Of a DNA stretch of 64,000 bases, positions 1-11,849 are shown one piece after another. Where the stretch lies: NCBI GenBank assembly GCA_920105625.2, contig OV050030.1, positions 240,777,889 through 240,841,888 on the forward strand. The letters run 5' to 3'. Positions within the stretch are counted from its first letter, which is position 1. Each line of letters opens with the position of its first letter. Position numbers and translations under genes: made by a program. Below the pieces are notes generated by a model. It did not search any database. It saw only the letters and a list, made by a program, of their open reading frames with translations, and had not been told where the DNA came from. The stretch comes from Clusia tigrina (taxonomy: Eukaryota > Arthropoda > Insecta > Diptera > Clusiidae).

Positions 1-240
1 GCTCAAAGCTGTGCTCCCCTTGAGTCCCAAATCAAACACGGATAAAACTTCAAATGGCCCTAACTTCTATACGGCACGTCCTACACCTATCAAAGTTTCC
101 AACATACAAATGCTTGTAACGTTTTACTGGAGCGTCATAAAACCTTGAAAGTTTGTAACAATAAAGTACTCGAGCCTCTGGCCAATTTAAGCTATCGCTC
201 AAAGCTATGCTACCCTTGAGTCCCAAATCAAACACTGATA
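1..240 (+). repeat. Partial copy of the segment at 3,191-3,430
   Basis: The first 240 bases repeat 3,191-3,430 at a distance of 3,190 bp. Both carry an uncommon combination: gtgctccccttgag, acggcacgtcc, gtttccaacat and gaaagtttgtaac. By eye they differ at two positions: g or t in the run after cttgtaac, and gccaattt versus gtcaattt. After about 240 the two diverge. The window edge truncates this copy, so its true left end is not visible. Confidence 0.8.
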
Positions 241-2290
241 AAACTTAAAATGACCCTAACTTCTATTCGGTACGTCCTACAGCTATCAAAGTTTGGAACA
301 TACAAATGCTTGTAACTTTTTACTGGAGCGTCTTAAAACCTTGAAATTTTGTAACAATAAAGTACTCGAGCCTCTGGTCAATTTAAGCTATCGCTCAAAG
401 CTATGGTACCCTTGAGCCCCAAATCAAACACGGATAAAACTTCAAATGGCCCTAATTTATATACGGTACGTCCTACACCTATCAAAGTTTGCAACATACA
501 AATGCTTGTAACTTTTTACTGGAGCGTCATAAAACCTTGAAATTTTGTAACAATAAAGTACTCGAGCCTCTGGTCAATTTAAGCTATCGCTCAAAGCTAT
601 GATACCCTTGAGTCCCAAATAAAACACTGATAAAACTTCAAATGGCCCTAACATCTATACTTTACGTCCTATACCTATCAAAGTTTGCAACATCCAAATG
701 CTTGTAACTTTTTACTGGAGCGTCATAAAACCTTGAAATTTTGTAACAATAAAGTACTCGAGCCTCTGGTCAATTTAAGCTATCGCTCAAAGCTATGCTA
801 CCCTTGAGTCCCAAATCAAACACGGATAAAACTTCAAATGGCCCTAACTTCTATACGGTACGTCCTACACCTATCAAAGTTTGCAACATACAAAAACTTG
901 TAACTTTTTACTGAAGCGTCATAAACCCTTGAAATTTTGTAACAATAAAGTACTCGAGCCTCTTGTGAATGTAAGCTATCGCTCAGAGCTATGCTACCCT
1001 TGAGTCCCAAATCAAACACAGATAAAACTTCAAATGGCCCTAACTTCTATATGGTACGTCCTACACCTATCAAAGTTTGCAACATACAAATGCTTGTAAC
1101 TTTTTACTGGAGCGTCATAAAACCTTGAAATTTGTAACAATAAAGTACTCGAGCCTCTTGTCAATTTAAGCTAACCTTGAAATTATGTAATGTAAATAAA
1201 GTACTCGAGCCTCTGGTCAATTTAAGCTATCGCTCAAAGCTATGGTACCCTTGAGTCCCAAATCAAACACGGATAAAACTTCAAATGGCCCTAATTTATA
1301 TACGGTACGTCCTACACCTATCAAAGTTTGGAACATACAAATGCTTGTAACTTTTTACTGGAGCGTCTTAAAACCTTGAAATTTTGTAACAATAAAGTAC
1401 TCGAGCCTCTGGTCAATTTAAGCTATCGATCAAAGCTATGGTACCCTTGAGTCCCAAATCAAACACGATTAAAACTTCAAATGGCCCTAATTTATATACG
1501 GTACGTCCTACACCTATCAAAGTTTGCAACATACAAATGCTTGTAACTTTTTACTGGAGCGTCATAAAACCTTGAAATTTTGTAACAATAAAGTACTCGA
1601 GCTTCTGGCCAATTTAAGCTATCGCTCAAAGCTATGATACCCTTGAGTCCCAAATCAAACACTGATAAAACTTCAAATGGCCCTAACATCTATACTTTAC
1701 GTCCTATACCTATCAAAGTTTGCAACATCCAAATGCTTGTAACTTTTTACTGGAGCGTCATAAAACCTTGAAATTTTGTAACAATAAAGTACTCGAGCCT
1801 CTGGTCAATTTAAGCTATCGCTCAAAGCTATGCTACCCTTGAGTCCCAAATCAAACACGGATAAAACTTCAAATGGCCCTAACTTATATACGGTACGTCC
1901 TACACCTATCAAAGTTTGCAACATACAAATGCTTGTAACTTTTTACTGAAGCGTCATAAACCCTTGAAATTTTGTAACCATAAAGTACTCGAGCCTCTTG
2001 TCAATGTAAGCTATCGCTCAAAGCTATGCTACCCTTGAGTCCCAAATCAAACACAGATAAAACTTCAAATGGCCCTAACTTCTATATGGTACGTCCTACA
2101 CCTATCAAAGTTTGCAACATACAAATGCTTGTAACTTTTTACTGGAGCGTCATAAAACCCTGAAATTTGTAACAATAAAGTACTCGAGCCTCTTGTCAAT
2201 TTAAGCTATCGCTCAAAGCTATGCTACCCTTGAGTTCCAAATAAAACACTGATAAAACTTCAAATGGCCGTAACTTCTATACGGTACGTC
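200..2290 (+). repeat. Duplicated block D1, copy 1 (step 5,541 bp)
   Basis: This block matches 5,741-7,830 at a constant distance of 5,541 bp. Shared rare markers are: acttaaaatgaccc and cagctatc near 240-290; gctatggtacc at 402, 1,241 and 1,437; aatttatatacgg; atccaaatgc; tatatggtacg; and the 56-bp insertion at 1,174-1,229. Differences include gagcccc versus gagtccc near 415, atcgatcaaag versus atcgctcaaag near 1,427, and cgattaaaac versus cggataaaac near 1,467. The left limit is where the paired sequence at 5,542-5,740 stops matching. The right limit is where copy 2 reads acaaagtcttg. Confidence 0.85.
1174..1229 (+). repeat. 56-bp out-of-register partial monomer insertion, copy 1
   Basis: After tcaatttaagcta the sequence jumps back to accttgaaattatgtaatg and reads again through tcaatttaagcta before resuming. 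The effect is to insert a second copy of the cctt...aagcta part of the monomer. The monomer holding it is 251 bp (1,031 to 1,282) instead of 196. The extra piece is 56 bp; the equivalent consensus stretch is 53 bp, and the inserted version reads tgtaatgtaaataaag where the consensus has tgtaacaataaag. The join gctaacc is not a normal neighbour pair in the array. This is the clearest insertion-type register break in the window, shared only with 6,715-6,770. Confidence 0.9.
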
Positions 2291-4289
2291 CTACACCTAT
2301 CAAAGTTTGCAACATACAAATGCTTGTAACTTTTTACTGGAGCGTCACAAAACCTTGAAATTTTGTAACAATAAAGTACTCGAGCCTCTTGTCAATTTTA
2401 GCTATCGCTCAAAGCTATGATACCCTTGAGTCCCAAATCAAACACTGATAAAACTTCAAATGGCCCTAACATCTATACTTTACGTCCTACACCTATCAAA
2501 GTTTGCAACATACAAATGCTTGTAACTTTTTACTGGAACGTCATAAAACCTTGAAATTTTGTAACAATAAAGTACTCGAGCCTCTGGTCAATTTAAGCTA
2601 TCGCTCAAAGCTATGCTACCCTTGAGTCCCAAATCAAACACGGATAAAACTTCAAATGGCCCTAACTTCTATACGGTACGTCCTACACCTATTAAAGTTT
2701 GCAACATACAAATGCTTGTAACTTTTTACTGGAGCGTCATAAAACCTTGAAATTTTGTAACAATAAAGTACTCGAGCCTCTGGTCAATTTAAGCTATCGC
2801 TCAAAGCTATACTACCCTTGAGTCCCAAATCAAACACGGATAAAACTTCAAATGGCCCTAACTTCTATACGGTACGTCCTACACCTATCAAAGTTTGCAA
2901 CATACAAATGCTTGTAACTTTTTACTGGAGCGTCATAAAACCTTGAAATTTTGTAACAATAAAGTACTTGAGCCTCTGGTCAATTTAAGCTATCGCTCAA
3001 AGCTATGCTACCCTTGAGTCCCAAATCAAGCACGGACAAAACTTCAAATGGCCTTAACTTCAATACAGTACGTCCTACACCTATCAAAGTTTGCAACATA
3101 CAAATGCTTGTAACTTTTTACTGAAGCGTCATAAACCCTTGAAATTTTGTAACAATAAAGTACTCGAGCCTCTTGTCAATGTAAGCTATCGCTCAAAGCT
3201 GTGCTCCCCTTGAGTCCCAAATCAAACACGGATAAAACTTCAAATGGCCCTAACTTCTATACGGCACGTCCTACACCTATCAAAGTTTCCAACATACAAA
3301 TGCTTGTAACTTTTTACTGGAGCGTCATAAAACCTTGAAAGTTTGTAACAATAAAGTACTCGAGCCTCTGGTCAATTTAAGCTATCGCTCAAAGCTATGC
3401 TACCCTTGAGTCCCAAATCAAACACTGATAAAACTTCAAATGGCCCTAACTTCTATACGGTACGTCCTACACCTATCAAAGTTTGCAACATACAAATGCT
3501 TGTAACTTTTTACTGGAGCGTCATAAAACCTTGAAATTTTGTAACAATAAAGTACTCGAGCCTCTGGTCAATTTAAGCTATCGCTCAAAGCTATGGTACC
3601 CTTGAGTCCCAAATCAAACACTGATAAAACTTCAAATGGCCCTAACTTCTATACGGTACGTCCTACACCTATCAAAGTTTGCAACATACAAATGCTTGTA
3701 ACTTTTTACTGGAGCGTCACAAAACCTTGAAATTTTGTAACAATAAAGTACTCGAGCCTCTTGTCAATTTAAGCTATCGCTCAAAGCTATGATACCCTTG
3801 AGTCCCAAATCAAACACTGATAAAACTTCAAATGGCCCTAACATCTATACTTTACGTCCTACACCTATCAAAGTTTGCAACATACAAATGCTTGTAACTT
3901 TTTACTGGAACGTCATAAAACCTTGAAATTTTGTAACAATAAAGTACTCGAGCCTCTGGTCAATTTAAGCTATCGCTCAAAGCTATGCTACCCTTGAGTC
4001 CCAAATCAAACACGGATAAAACTTCAAATGGCCCTAACTTCTATACGGTACGTCCTACACCTATCAAAGTTTGCAACATACAAATGCTTGTAACTTTTTA
4101 CTGGAGCGTCATAAAACCTTGAAATTTTGTAACAATAAAGTACTCGAGCCTCTGGTCAATTTAAGCTATCGCTCAAAGCTATACTACCCTTGAGTCCCAA
4201 ATCAAACACGGATAAAACTTCAAATGGCCCTAACTTCTATACGGTACGTCCTACACCTATCAAAGTTTGCAACATACAAATGCTTGTAA
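2270..4289 (+). repeat. 7-monomer tandem duplication (step 1,372 bp = 7 x 196)
   Basis: About 2,270-2,917 matches 3,642-4,289 at exactly 1,372 bp. Shared markers are gcgtcacaaaacc (2,343 and 3,715), gctatgatacccttgag with catctatacttta, tactggaacgtc (2,531 and 3,903) and gctatactaccc (2,806 and 4,178). The step is an exact multiple of the monomer with no net indel. The left limit is set by ggccgtaac, present at about 2,265 but absent at the partner site. The right limit is where the second copy changes to gtaacattttactgaag. Between the two copies (2,918-3,641) lie ordinary monomers, including the 3,191 segment paired with the window start. Confidence 0.85.
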
Positions 4290-6250
4290 CATTTTACTGA
4301 AGCGTCATAAACCCTTGAAATTTTGTAACAATAAAGTACTCGAGCCTCTTGTCAATGTAAGCTATCGCTCCAAGCTGTGCTACCCTTGAGTCCCAAATGA
4401 AACACTTATAAAACTTCAAATGGCCCTAACTTCTATACGGTACGTCCTACACCTATCAAAGTTTGCAACATACAAATTCTTGTAACTTTTTACTGGAGCG
4501 TCATAAAACCTTGAAATTTTGTAACAATAAAGCACTCGAGCCTCTGGTCAATTTCAGCTATCGCTCAAAGCTATGCTACCCTTGAGTCCCAAATCAAACA
4601 CTGATAAAACTTCAAATGGCCCTAACTTCTATTCGGTACGTCCTACACCTATCAAAGTTTGGAACATACAAATGCTTGTAACTTTTTACTGGAGCGTCTT
4701 AAAACCTTGAAATTTTGTAACAATAAAGTACTCGAGCCTCTGGTCAATTTAAGCTATCGCTCAAAGCTATGCTACCCTTGAGTCCCAAATCAAACACGGA
4801 TAAAACTTCAAATGGCCCTAACTGCTATACGGTACGTCCTACACCTATCAAAGTTTGCAACATACAAATGGTTGTAACTTTTTATTGGAGAGTCATAAAA
4901 CCTTGAAATTTTGTACCAATAAAGTACTCGAGCCTCTTGTCAATTTAAGCTATCGCTCAAAGCTATGATACCCTTGAGTCCCAAATCAAACACTGATAAA
5001 ACTTCAAATGGCCCTAACATCTATACTTTACGTCCTACACCTATCAAAGTTTGCAACATACAAATGCTTGTAACTTTTTACTGGAGCGTCATAAAACCTT
5101 GCAATTTCTAACAATAAAGTTCTCGAGCCTCTTGTCAATTTAAGCTAGCGCTCAAAGCTATGCTACCCTTGAGTCCCAAATCAAACACTGATAAAACTTC
5201 AAATGGCCCTAACATCTATACTTTACGTCCTACACCTATCAAAGTTTGCAACATACAAATGCTTGTAACTTTATACTGGAGCGTCACAAAACCTTGAAAT
5301 TATGTAACAATAAAGTACTCGATCCTCTGGTCAATTTAAGCTATCGCTCAAAGCTATGCTACACTTGAGTCCCAAATAAAACACGGATAAAACTTCAAAT
5401 GGCCCTAACTTCTATACGGTACGTCCTACACCTATCAAAGTTTGCAACATACAAATGCTTGTAACTTTTTACTGGAGCGTCATAAAACTTGGAAATTTTG
5501 TAACTATAAAGTACTCGAGCCTCTGGTCAATTTAAGCTATCGCTCAAATCTATGCTACCCTTGAGTCCCAAATCAAACACGGATAAAACTTCAAATGGCC
5601 CTAACTTCTATACGGTACTTCCTACACCTATGAAAGTTTGCAACATACAAATGCCTGTAACTTTTTACTGGAGCGTCATAAAACCTTGAAATTTTTTAAC
5701 AATAAAGTACTCGAGCCTCTTGTCAATTTAAGCTATCGCTCAAAGCTATGCTACCCTTGAGTCCCAAATCAAACACTGATAAAACTTAAAATGACCCTAA
5801 CTTCTATTCGGTACGTCCTACAGCTATCAAAGTTTGGAACATACAAATGCTTGTAACTTTTTACTGGAGCGTCTTAAAACCTTGAAATTTTGTAACAATA
5901 AAGTACTCGAGCCTCTGGTCAATTTAAGCTATCGCTCAAAGCTATGGTACCCTTGAGTCCCAAATCAAACACGGATAAAACTTCAAATGGCCCTAATTTA
6001 TATACGGTACGTCCTACACCTATCAAAGTTTGCAACATACAAATGCTTGTAACTTTTTACTGGAGCGTCATAAAACCTTGAAATTTTGTAACAATAAAGT
6101 ACTCGAGCCTCTGGTCAATTTAAGCTATCGCTCAAAGCTATGATACCCTTGAGTCCCAAATAAAACACTGATAAAACTTCAAATGGCCCTAACATCTATA
6201 CTTTACGTCCTATACCTATCAAAGTTTGCAACATCCAAATGCTTGTAACT
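4200..6250 (+). repeat. Older relative of 24,130-26,560
   Basis: From about 4,200 to 4,920 this matches 24,128-24,848 at 19,928 bp. From about 4,961 on it matches 25,281 onward at 20,320 bp; the extra 392 bp is two monomers present only in the right copy. Shared markers in order are: gctccaagctgtgc (also at 19,397), caaattcttgtaac, aactgctatacgg, ttgtaccaataaag, gctatgatacccttgag, ccttgcaattt, gctagcgctc, gatcctctgg, aatctatgctaccc, ggtacttcc with atgcctgtaac, and aatttatatacgg. Many private substitutions separate the copies (atggttgtaac, tattggagag and gctatggtacc on the left). This pair therefore looks older than the tandem pairs to its right. Confidence 0.75.
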
Positions 6251-7830
6251 TTTTACTGGAGCGTCATAAAACCTTGAAATTTTGTAACAATAAAGTACTC
6301 GAGCCTCTGGTCAATTTAAGCTATCGCTCAAAGCTATGCTACCCTTGAGTCCCAAATCAAACACGGATAAAACTTCAAATGGCCCTAACTTCTATACGGT
6401 ACGTCCTACACCTATCAAAGTTTGGAACATACAAATGCTTGTAACTTTTTACTGAAGCGTCATAAACCCTTGAAATTTTGTAACAATAAAGTACTCGAGC
6501 CTCTTGTCAATGTAAGCTATCGCTCAAAGCTATGCTACCCTTGAGTCCCAAATCAAACACAGATAAAACTTCAAATCGCCCTAACTTCTATATGGTACGT
6601 CCTACACCTATCAAAGTTTGCAACATACAAATGCTTGTAACTTTTTACTGGAGCGTCATAAAACCTTGAAATTTGTAACAATAAAGTACTCGAGCCTCTT
6701 GTCAATTTAAGCTAACCTTGAAATTATGTAATGTAAATAAAGTACTCGAGCCTCTGGTCAATTTAAGCTATCGCTCAAAGCTATGGTACCCTTGAGTCCC
6801 AAATCAAACACGGATAAAACTTCAAATGGCCCTAATTTATATACGGTACGTCCTACACCTATCAAAGTTTGGAACATACAAATGCTTGTAACTTTTTACT
6901 GGAGCGTCTTAAAACCTTGAAATTTTGTAACAATAAAGTACTCGAGCCTCTGGTCAATTTAAGCTATCGCTCAAAGCTATGGTACCCTTGAGTCCCAAAT
7001 CAAACACGGATAAAACTTCAAATGGCCCTAATTTATATACGGTACGTCCTACACCTATCAAAGTTTGCAACATACAAATGCTTGTAACTTTTTACTGGAG
7101 CGTCATAAAACCTTGAAATTTTGTAACAATAAAGTACTCGAGCTTCTGGCCAATTTAAGCTATCGCTCAAAGCTATGATACCCTTGAGTCCCAAATCAAA
7201 CACTGATAAAACTTCAAATGGCCCTAACATCTATACTTTACGTCCTATACCTATCAAAGTTTGCAACATCCAAATGCTTGTAACTTTTTACTGGAGCGTC
7301 ATAAAACCTTGAAATTTTGTAACAATAAAGTACTCGAGCCTCTGGTCAATTTAAGCTATCGCTCAAAGCTATGCTACCCTTGAGTCCCAAATCAAACACG
7401 GATAAAACTTCAAATGGCCCTAACTTATATACGGTACGTCCTACACCTATCAAAGTTTGCAACATACAAATGCTTGTAACTTTTTACTGAAGCGTCATAA
7501 ACCCTTGAAATTTTGTAACCATAAAGTACTCGAGCCTCTTGTCAATGTAAGCTATCGCTCAAAGCTATGCTACCCTTGAGTCCCAAATCAAACACAGATA
7601 AAACTTCAAATGGCCCTAACTTCTATATGGTACGTCCTACACCTATCAAAGTTTGCAACATACAAATGCTTGTAACTTTTTACTGGAGCGTCATAAAACC
7701 CTGAAATTTGTAACAATAAAGTACTCGAGCCTCCTGTCAATTTAAGCTATCGCTCAAAGCTATGCTACCCTTGAGTTCCAAATAAAACACTGATAAAACT
7801 TCAAATGGCCGTAACTTCTATACGGTACGT
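5741..7830 (+). repeat. Duplicated block D1, copy 2
   Basis: This is the partner of 200-2,290 at 5,541 bp. Its first part (5,741-6,250) also belongs to the older 4.2-6.25 kb / 24-26.6 kb relationship, so this copy is probably the source and 200-2,290 the derivative. Private changes include gttcaaatcgccc-type cttcaaatcgccc near 6,570 and gcctcctgtc near 7,730. It ends near 7,830, where the array changes to acaaagtcttgtaac and gaaattatgtaac monomers. Confidence 0.8.
6715..6770 (+). repeat. 56-bp out-of-register partial monomer insertion, copy 2
   Basis: The same structure as at 1,174-1,229, exactly 5,541 bp later: gctaacc join, tgtaatgtaaataaag variant, and return to gctatcgc. Finding the same odd junction at the same offset as the surrounding block shows that the insertion predates duplication D1 and was copied with it. 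Confidence 0.9.
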
Positions 7831-9330
7831 CCTACACCTATCAAAGTTTGCAACATACAAAGTCTTGTAACTTTTTACTGGAGCGTCATAAAACCTTGAA
7901 ATTATGTAACAATAAAGTACTCGAGCCTCTTGTCAATTTAAGTTATCGCTCAAAGCTATGCTACCCTTGAGTCTCAAATCAAACACTGATAAAACTTCTA
8001 ATGGCCCTAACTTCTATACGGTACGTCCTACACCTATCAAAGTTTGCAACATACAAATGCTTGTAACTTTTTACTGGAGCGTCATAAAACCTTGAAATTT
8101 GTAACAATAAAGCACTCGAGCCTCTTGTCAATTTAAGCTATCGCTCAAAGCTATGCTTCCCTTGAGTCCCAAATCAAACACTGATAAAACTTCTAATGGC
8201 CCTAACTTCTATACGGTACGTCCTACACGTATCAAAGTTTGCAACATACAAATGCTTGTATTTTTTTACTGAAGCTTCATAAACCCTTGAAATTTTGTAA
8301 CAATAAAGTACAAGAGCCTCTTGTCAATGTAAGCTATCGCTCAAAGCTGTGCTACCCTTGAGTCCCAAATCAAACACTGATAAAACTTCAAATGGCCCTA
8401 ACTTCTATGCGGTACGTCCTAGACCTATCAAAGTTTGCAACATACAAATGCTTGTAACTTTTTACTGGAGCGTCATAAAACCTTGAAATTTTGTAACAAG
8501 AAAGTACTCGAGCCTCTTGTCAATTTAAGCTATCGCTCAAAGCTATGCTACCCTTGAGTCCCAAATCAAAAACGGATAAAACTTCAAATGGCCCTAACTT
8601 CTATACGGTACGTCCTACACCTATCAAAGTTTGCAACATACAAATGCTTGTAACTTTTTACTGAAGCGCCATAAACCCTTGAAATTTTGTAACAATAAAG
8701 TACTCGAGCCTCTTGTCAATGTAAGCTATCGCTCAAAGCTGTGCTACCTTTGAGTCCCAAATCAATTACTGATAAAACTTCATATGGCCCTAACTTCTAT
8801 ACGGTACGTCCTACACCTATCAAAGTTTGCAACATACAAATGCTTGTAACTTTTTACTGGAGCGTCATAAAACCTTGAAATTTTGTAACAATAAAGTACT
8901 CGAGCCTCTTGTCAATTTAAGCTATCGCTCAAAGCTATGCTACCCTTGAGTCCCTAATCAAACACTGATAAAACTTCAAATGGCCCTAACTTCTATATGG
9001 TACGTCCTACACCTATCAAAGTTTGCAACATAAAAATGCTTGTAACTTTTTACTGGAGCGTCATAAAACCTTGAAATTTTCTAACAATAAAGTACTCGAA
9101 CCTCTTGTCAATTTAAGCTATCGCTCAAAGCTATGCTACCCTTGAGTCCCAAATCAAACACGGATAAAACTTCAAATGGCCCTAACTTCTATACGGTACG
9201 TCCTACTCAAAGTTTACAACATACAAATGCTTGTAACTTTTTACTGGAGCGTCATAAAACCTTGAAATTTGTAACAATAAAGTACTCGAGCCTCTTGTCA
9301 ATTTAAGCTATCGCTCAAAGCTATGCTACC
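7830..9330 (+). repeat. Mosaic monomers related to 28-31 kb
   Basis: About eight monomers with variants that recur near 28-31 kb: cttctaatggccc, the T-rich gtatttttttactgaagc (8,258), aaaaacggataaaac (8,567), gaagcgccataaaccc (8,663) and acctttgagtcc with aatcaattactg and cttcatatggccc (8,745-8,790). About 8,540-8,930 matches 30,955-31,350 at 22,415 bp. A 6-bp deletion giving tcctactcaaag at 9,201 recurs at 10,763, 1,562 bp on. This indicates a further 8-monomer step covering about 9,070-9,350 and 10,632-10,912. Confidence 0.7.
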
Positions 9331-9950
9331 CTTGAGTTCCAAATCAAACACTGATAAATCTTCAAATGGCTCTAGCTTCTATTCGGTACGTCCTCCACCT
9401 ATCAAAGTATGGAACATACAAATGCTTGTAACTTTTTACTGGAGCGTCTTAAAATCTTGAAATTATGTAACAATAAAGTACTCGCGCCTCTGGTCAATTT
9501 AAGCTATCGCTCAAAGCTATGCTACCCTTGAATCCCAAATCAAACACGGATAAAACTTCAAATGGCCCTAACTTCTATACGGTACGTCCTACACCTATCA
9601 AAGTTTGCAACATACATAAGCTTGTAACTTTTTACTGGAGCGTCATAAAACCTTGAAATTTTTTTACAATAAAGTACACGAGCTTCTGGTCAATTTAAGC
9701 TATCGCTCAAAGCTATGCTACCCTTGAGTCCCAAATCAAACACGGATAAAACTTCAAATGGCCCTAACTTCTATACGGTACGTCCTACACCTATCAAAGT
9801 TTGCAACATACAAATGCTTGTAACTTTTTACTGAAGCGTCATAAACCCTTGAAATTTTGTAACAATAAAGTATTCGAGCCTCTTGTCAATGTAAGCTATC
9901 GCTCAAAGCTGTGCTACCCTTGAGTCCCAAATCAAACACTGATAAAACTT

Positions 9951-10146
9951 CAAATGGCCCTAACTTCTATACGGTACGTCCTACACCTATCAAAGTTTGC
10001 AACATACAAATGCTTGTAACTTTTTACTGGAGCGTCATAAAACCTTGAAATTTTGTAACAATAAAGTACTCGAGCCTCTTGTCAATTTAAGCTATCGCTC
10101 AAAGCTATGCTACCCTTGAGTCCCAAATCAAACACTGATAAAACTT
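9951..10146 (+). repeat. Reference monomer (matches the apparent consensus)
   Basis: This copy carries the commonest base at every position I compared, so it serves as the type monomer of 196 bp. Landmarks in order are: caaatggccctaactt at its start; acggtacgtcc; caaagtttgcaac; acttgta-type variants of gcttgtaactttttactgg; agcgtcataaaacc; gaaattttgtaacaataaag; agtactcgag, in which a ScaI-type hexamer (agtact) abuts a XhoI-type hexamer (ctcgag); gtcaatttaagctatcgc; and cccttgagtcccaaatc. It holds five CpG sites (two in acggtacg, then gcgt, tcga and tcgc). The phase chosen for the start is arbitrary, since a tandem repeat has no natural first base. I see no CENP-B-box-like motif (a TTCG...CGGG arrangement) in it. 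Confidence 0.95.
9961..10063 (+). repeat. Diverged internal subrepeats of the monomer (A and B)
   Basis: Two stretches of the monomer align with each other. A runs about 9961-10006 (taacttctatacgg... to gcaacata) and B about 10017-10063 (taactttttactgg... to gtaacaata), starting 56 bp apart. Shared in the same order are taactt, then gg, then cgtc, then ta.a, then aaa.ttt, then aac and ata. A weaker third member may be the stretch ataaaacttcaaat through ctaac across the monomer join (10138-10160), which aligns with ataaaaccttgaaat of B. This suggests that the 196-bp unit grew from a shorter ancestral unit of about 50-56 bp. The A/B match is seen directly. The third member and the origin story are inference. 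Confidence 0.6.
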
Positions 10147-11849
10147 CAAATGGCCCTAACTTCTATTCGGTACGTCCTACACCTATCAAAGTTTGGAACA
10201 TACAAATGCTTGTAACTTTTTACTGGAGCGTCTTAAAACCTTGAAATTTTGTAACAATAAAGTACTCGAGCCTCTGGTCAATTTAAGTTATCGCTCAAAG
10301 CTATGCTATCCTTGAGTCCCAAATCAAACACGGATAAAACTTCAAATGGCCCTAACTTCAATACGGTACGTCCTACACCTATCAAAGTTTGCAACATACA
10401 AATGCTTGTAACCTTTTACTGGAGCGTCATAAAACCTTGAAATTTTGTAACAATAAAGTACTCGAGCCTCTTGTCAATTTAAGCTATCGCTCAAAGCCAT
10501 GCTACCCTTGAGTCCCAAATCAAACACTGATAAAACTTCAAATGGCCCTAACTTCTATTCGGTACGTCCTACACCTATCAAAGTTTGCAACATACAAATG
10601 CTTGTAACTTTTTACTGGAGCGTCATAAAACCTTGAAATTTTGTAACAATAAAGTACTCGAACCTCTTGTCAATTTAAGCTATCGCTCAAAGCTATGCTA
10701 CCCTTGAGTCCCAAATCAAACACAGATAAAACTTCAAATGGCCCTAACTTCTTTACGGTACGTCCTACTCAAAGTTTACAACATACAAATGCTTGTAACT
10801 TTTTACTGGAGCGTCATAAAACCTTGAAATTTGTAACAATAAAGTACTCGAGCCTCTTGTCAATTTAAGCTATCGCTCAAAGCTATGCTACCCTTGAGTT
10901 CCAAATCAAACACTGATAAAACTTCAAATGGCCCTAACTTCTATACGGTACGCCCTACACCTATCAAAGTTTGCAACATACAAATGCTTGTAACTTTTTA
11001 CTGGAGCGTCATAAAACCTTGAAATTATGTAACAATAAAGTACTCGAGCCTCTTGTCAATTTAAGTTATCGCTCAAGGCTATGCTACCCTTGAGTCCCAA
11101 ATCAAACACTGATAAAACTTCTAATGGCCCTAACTTCTATACGGTACGTCCTACACTTATCAAAGTTTGCAACATACAAATGGTTGTAACTTTTTACTGG
11201 AGCGTCATAAAACCTTGAAATTTGTAACAATAAAGTACTCGAGCCTCTGGTCAATGTAAGCTATCGCTCAAAGCTATGCTAACCTTGAGTCCCAAATCAA
11301 ACACGGATAAAACTTCAAATGGCCCTAACTTCTATACGGTACGTCCTACACCTATCAAAGTTTGCAACATACAAATGCCTGTAACTTTTTACTGGAGCGT
11401 CATAAAACCTTGAAATTTTGTAACAATAAAGTACTCGAGCCTCTTGTCAATTTAAGCTATCGCTCAAAGCTATGCTACCCTTGAGTCCCAAATCAAACAC
11501 TGATAAATCTTCAAATGGCTCTAGCTTCTATTCGGTACGTCCTCCACCTATCAAAGTATGGAACATACAAATGCTTGTAACTTTTTACTGGAGCGTCTTA
11601 AAATCTTGAAATTATGTAACAATAAAGTACTCGCGCCTCTGGTCAATTTAAGCTATCGCTCAAAGCTATGCTACCCTTGAATCCCAAATCAAACACGGAT
11701 AAAACTTCAAATGGCCCTAACTTCTATGCGGTACGTCCTACACCTATCAAAGTTTGCAACATACATAAGCTTGTAACTTTTTACTGGAGCGTCATAAAAC
11801 CTTGAAATTTTTTTACAATAAAGTACACGAGCTTCTGGTCAATTTAAGC

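Noticed and set aside
50..235. Family of minus-strand open frames of about 61-67 codons (e.g. 50-235, 834-1019, 16,899-17,084, 25,715-25,900)
   Set aside because: They recur at monomer spacing, start at GTG in the same monomer word, and vary exactly as the satellite varies. I see no codon-level constraint, promoter or flanking gene.
10061..10068. aataaa in each monomer as a polyadenylation signal
   Set aside because: It is a fixed word of the AT-rich monomer, present hundreds of times with no gene upstream.
10094..10114. gctat...gctat in gctatcgctcaaagctatgc as a structured RNA or operator
   Set aside because: It is a short direct repeat within the monomer. It has no convincing hairpin and no linked gene.
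9951..10146. CENP-B box
   Set aside because: I looked for the TTCG...CGGG arrangement on both strands of the consensus and did not find it. This does not exclude a centromeric role, since many centromere satellites lack it.
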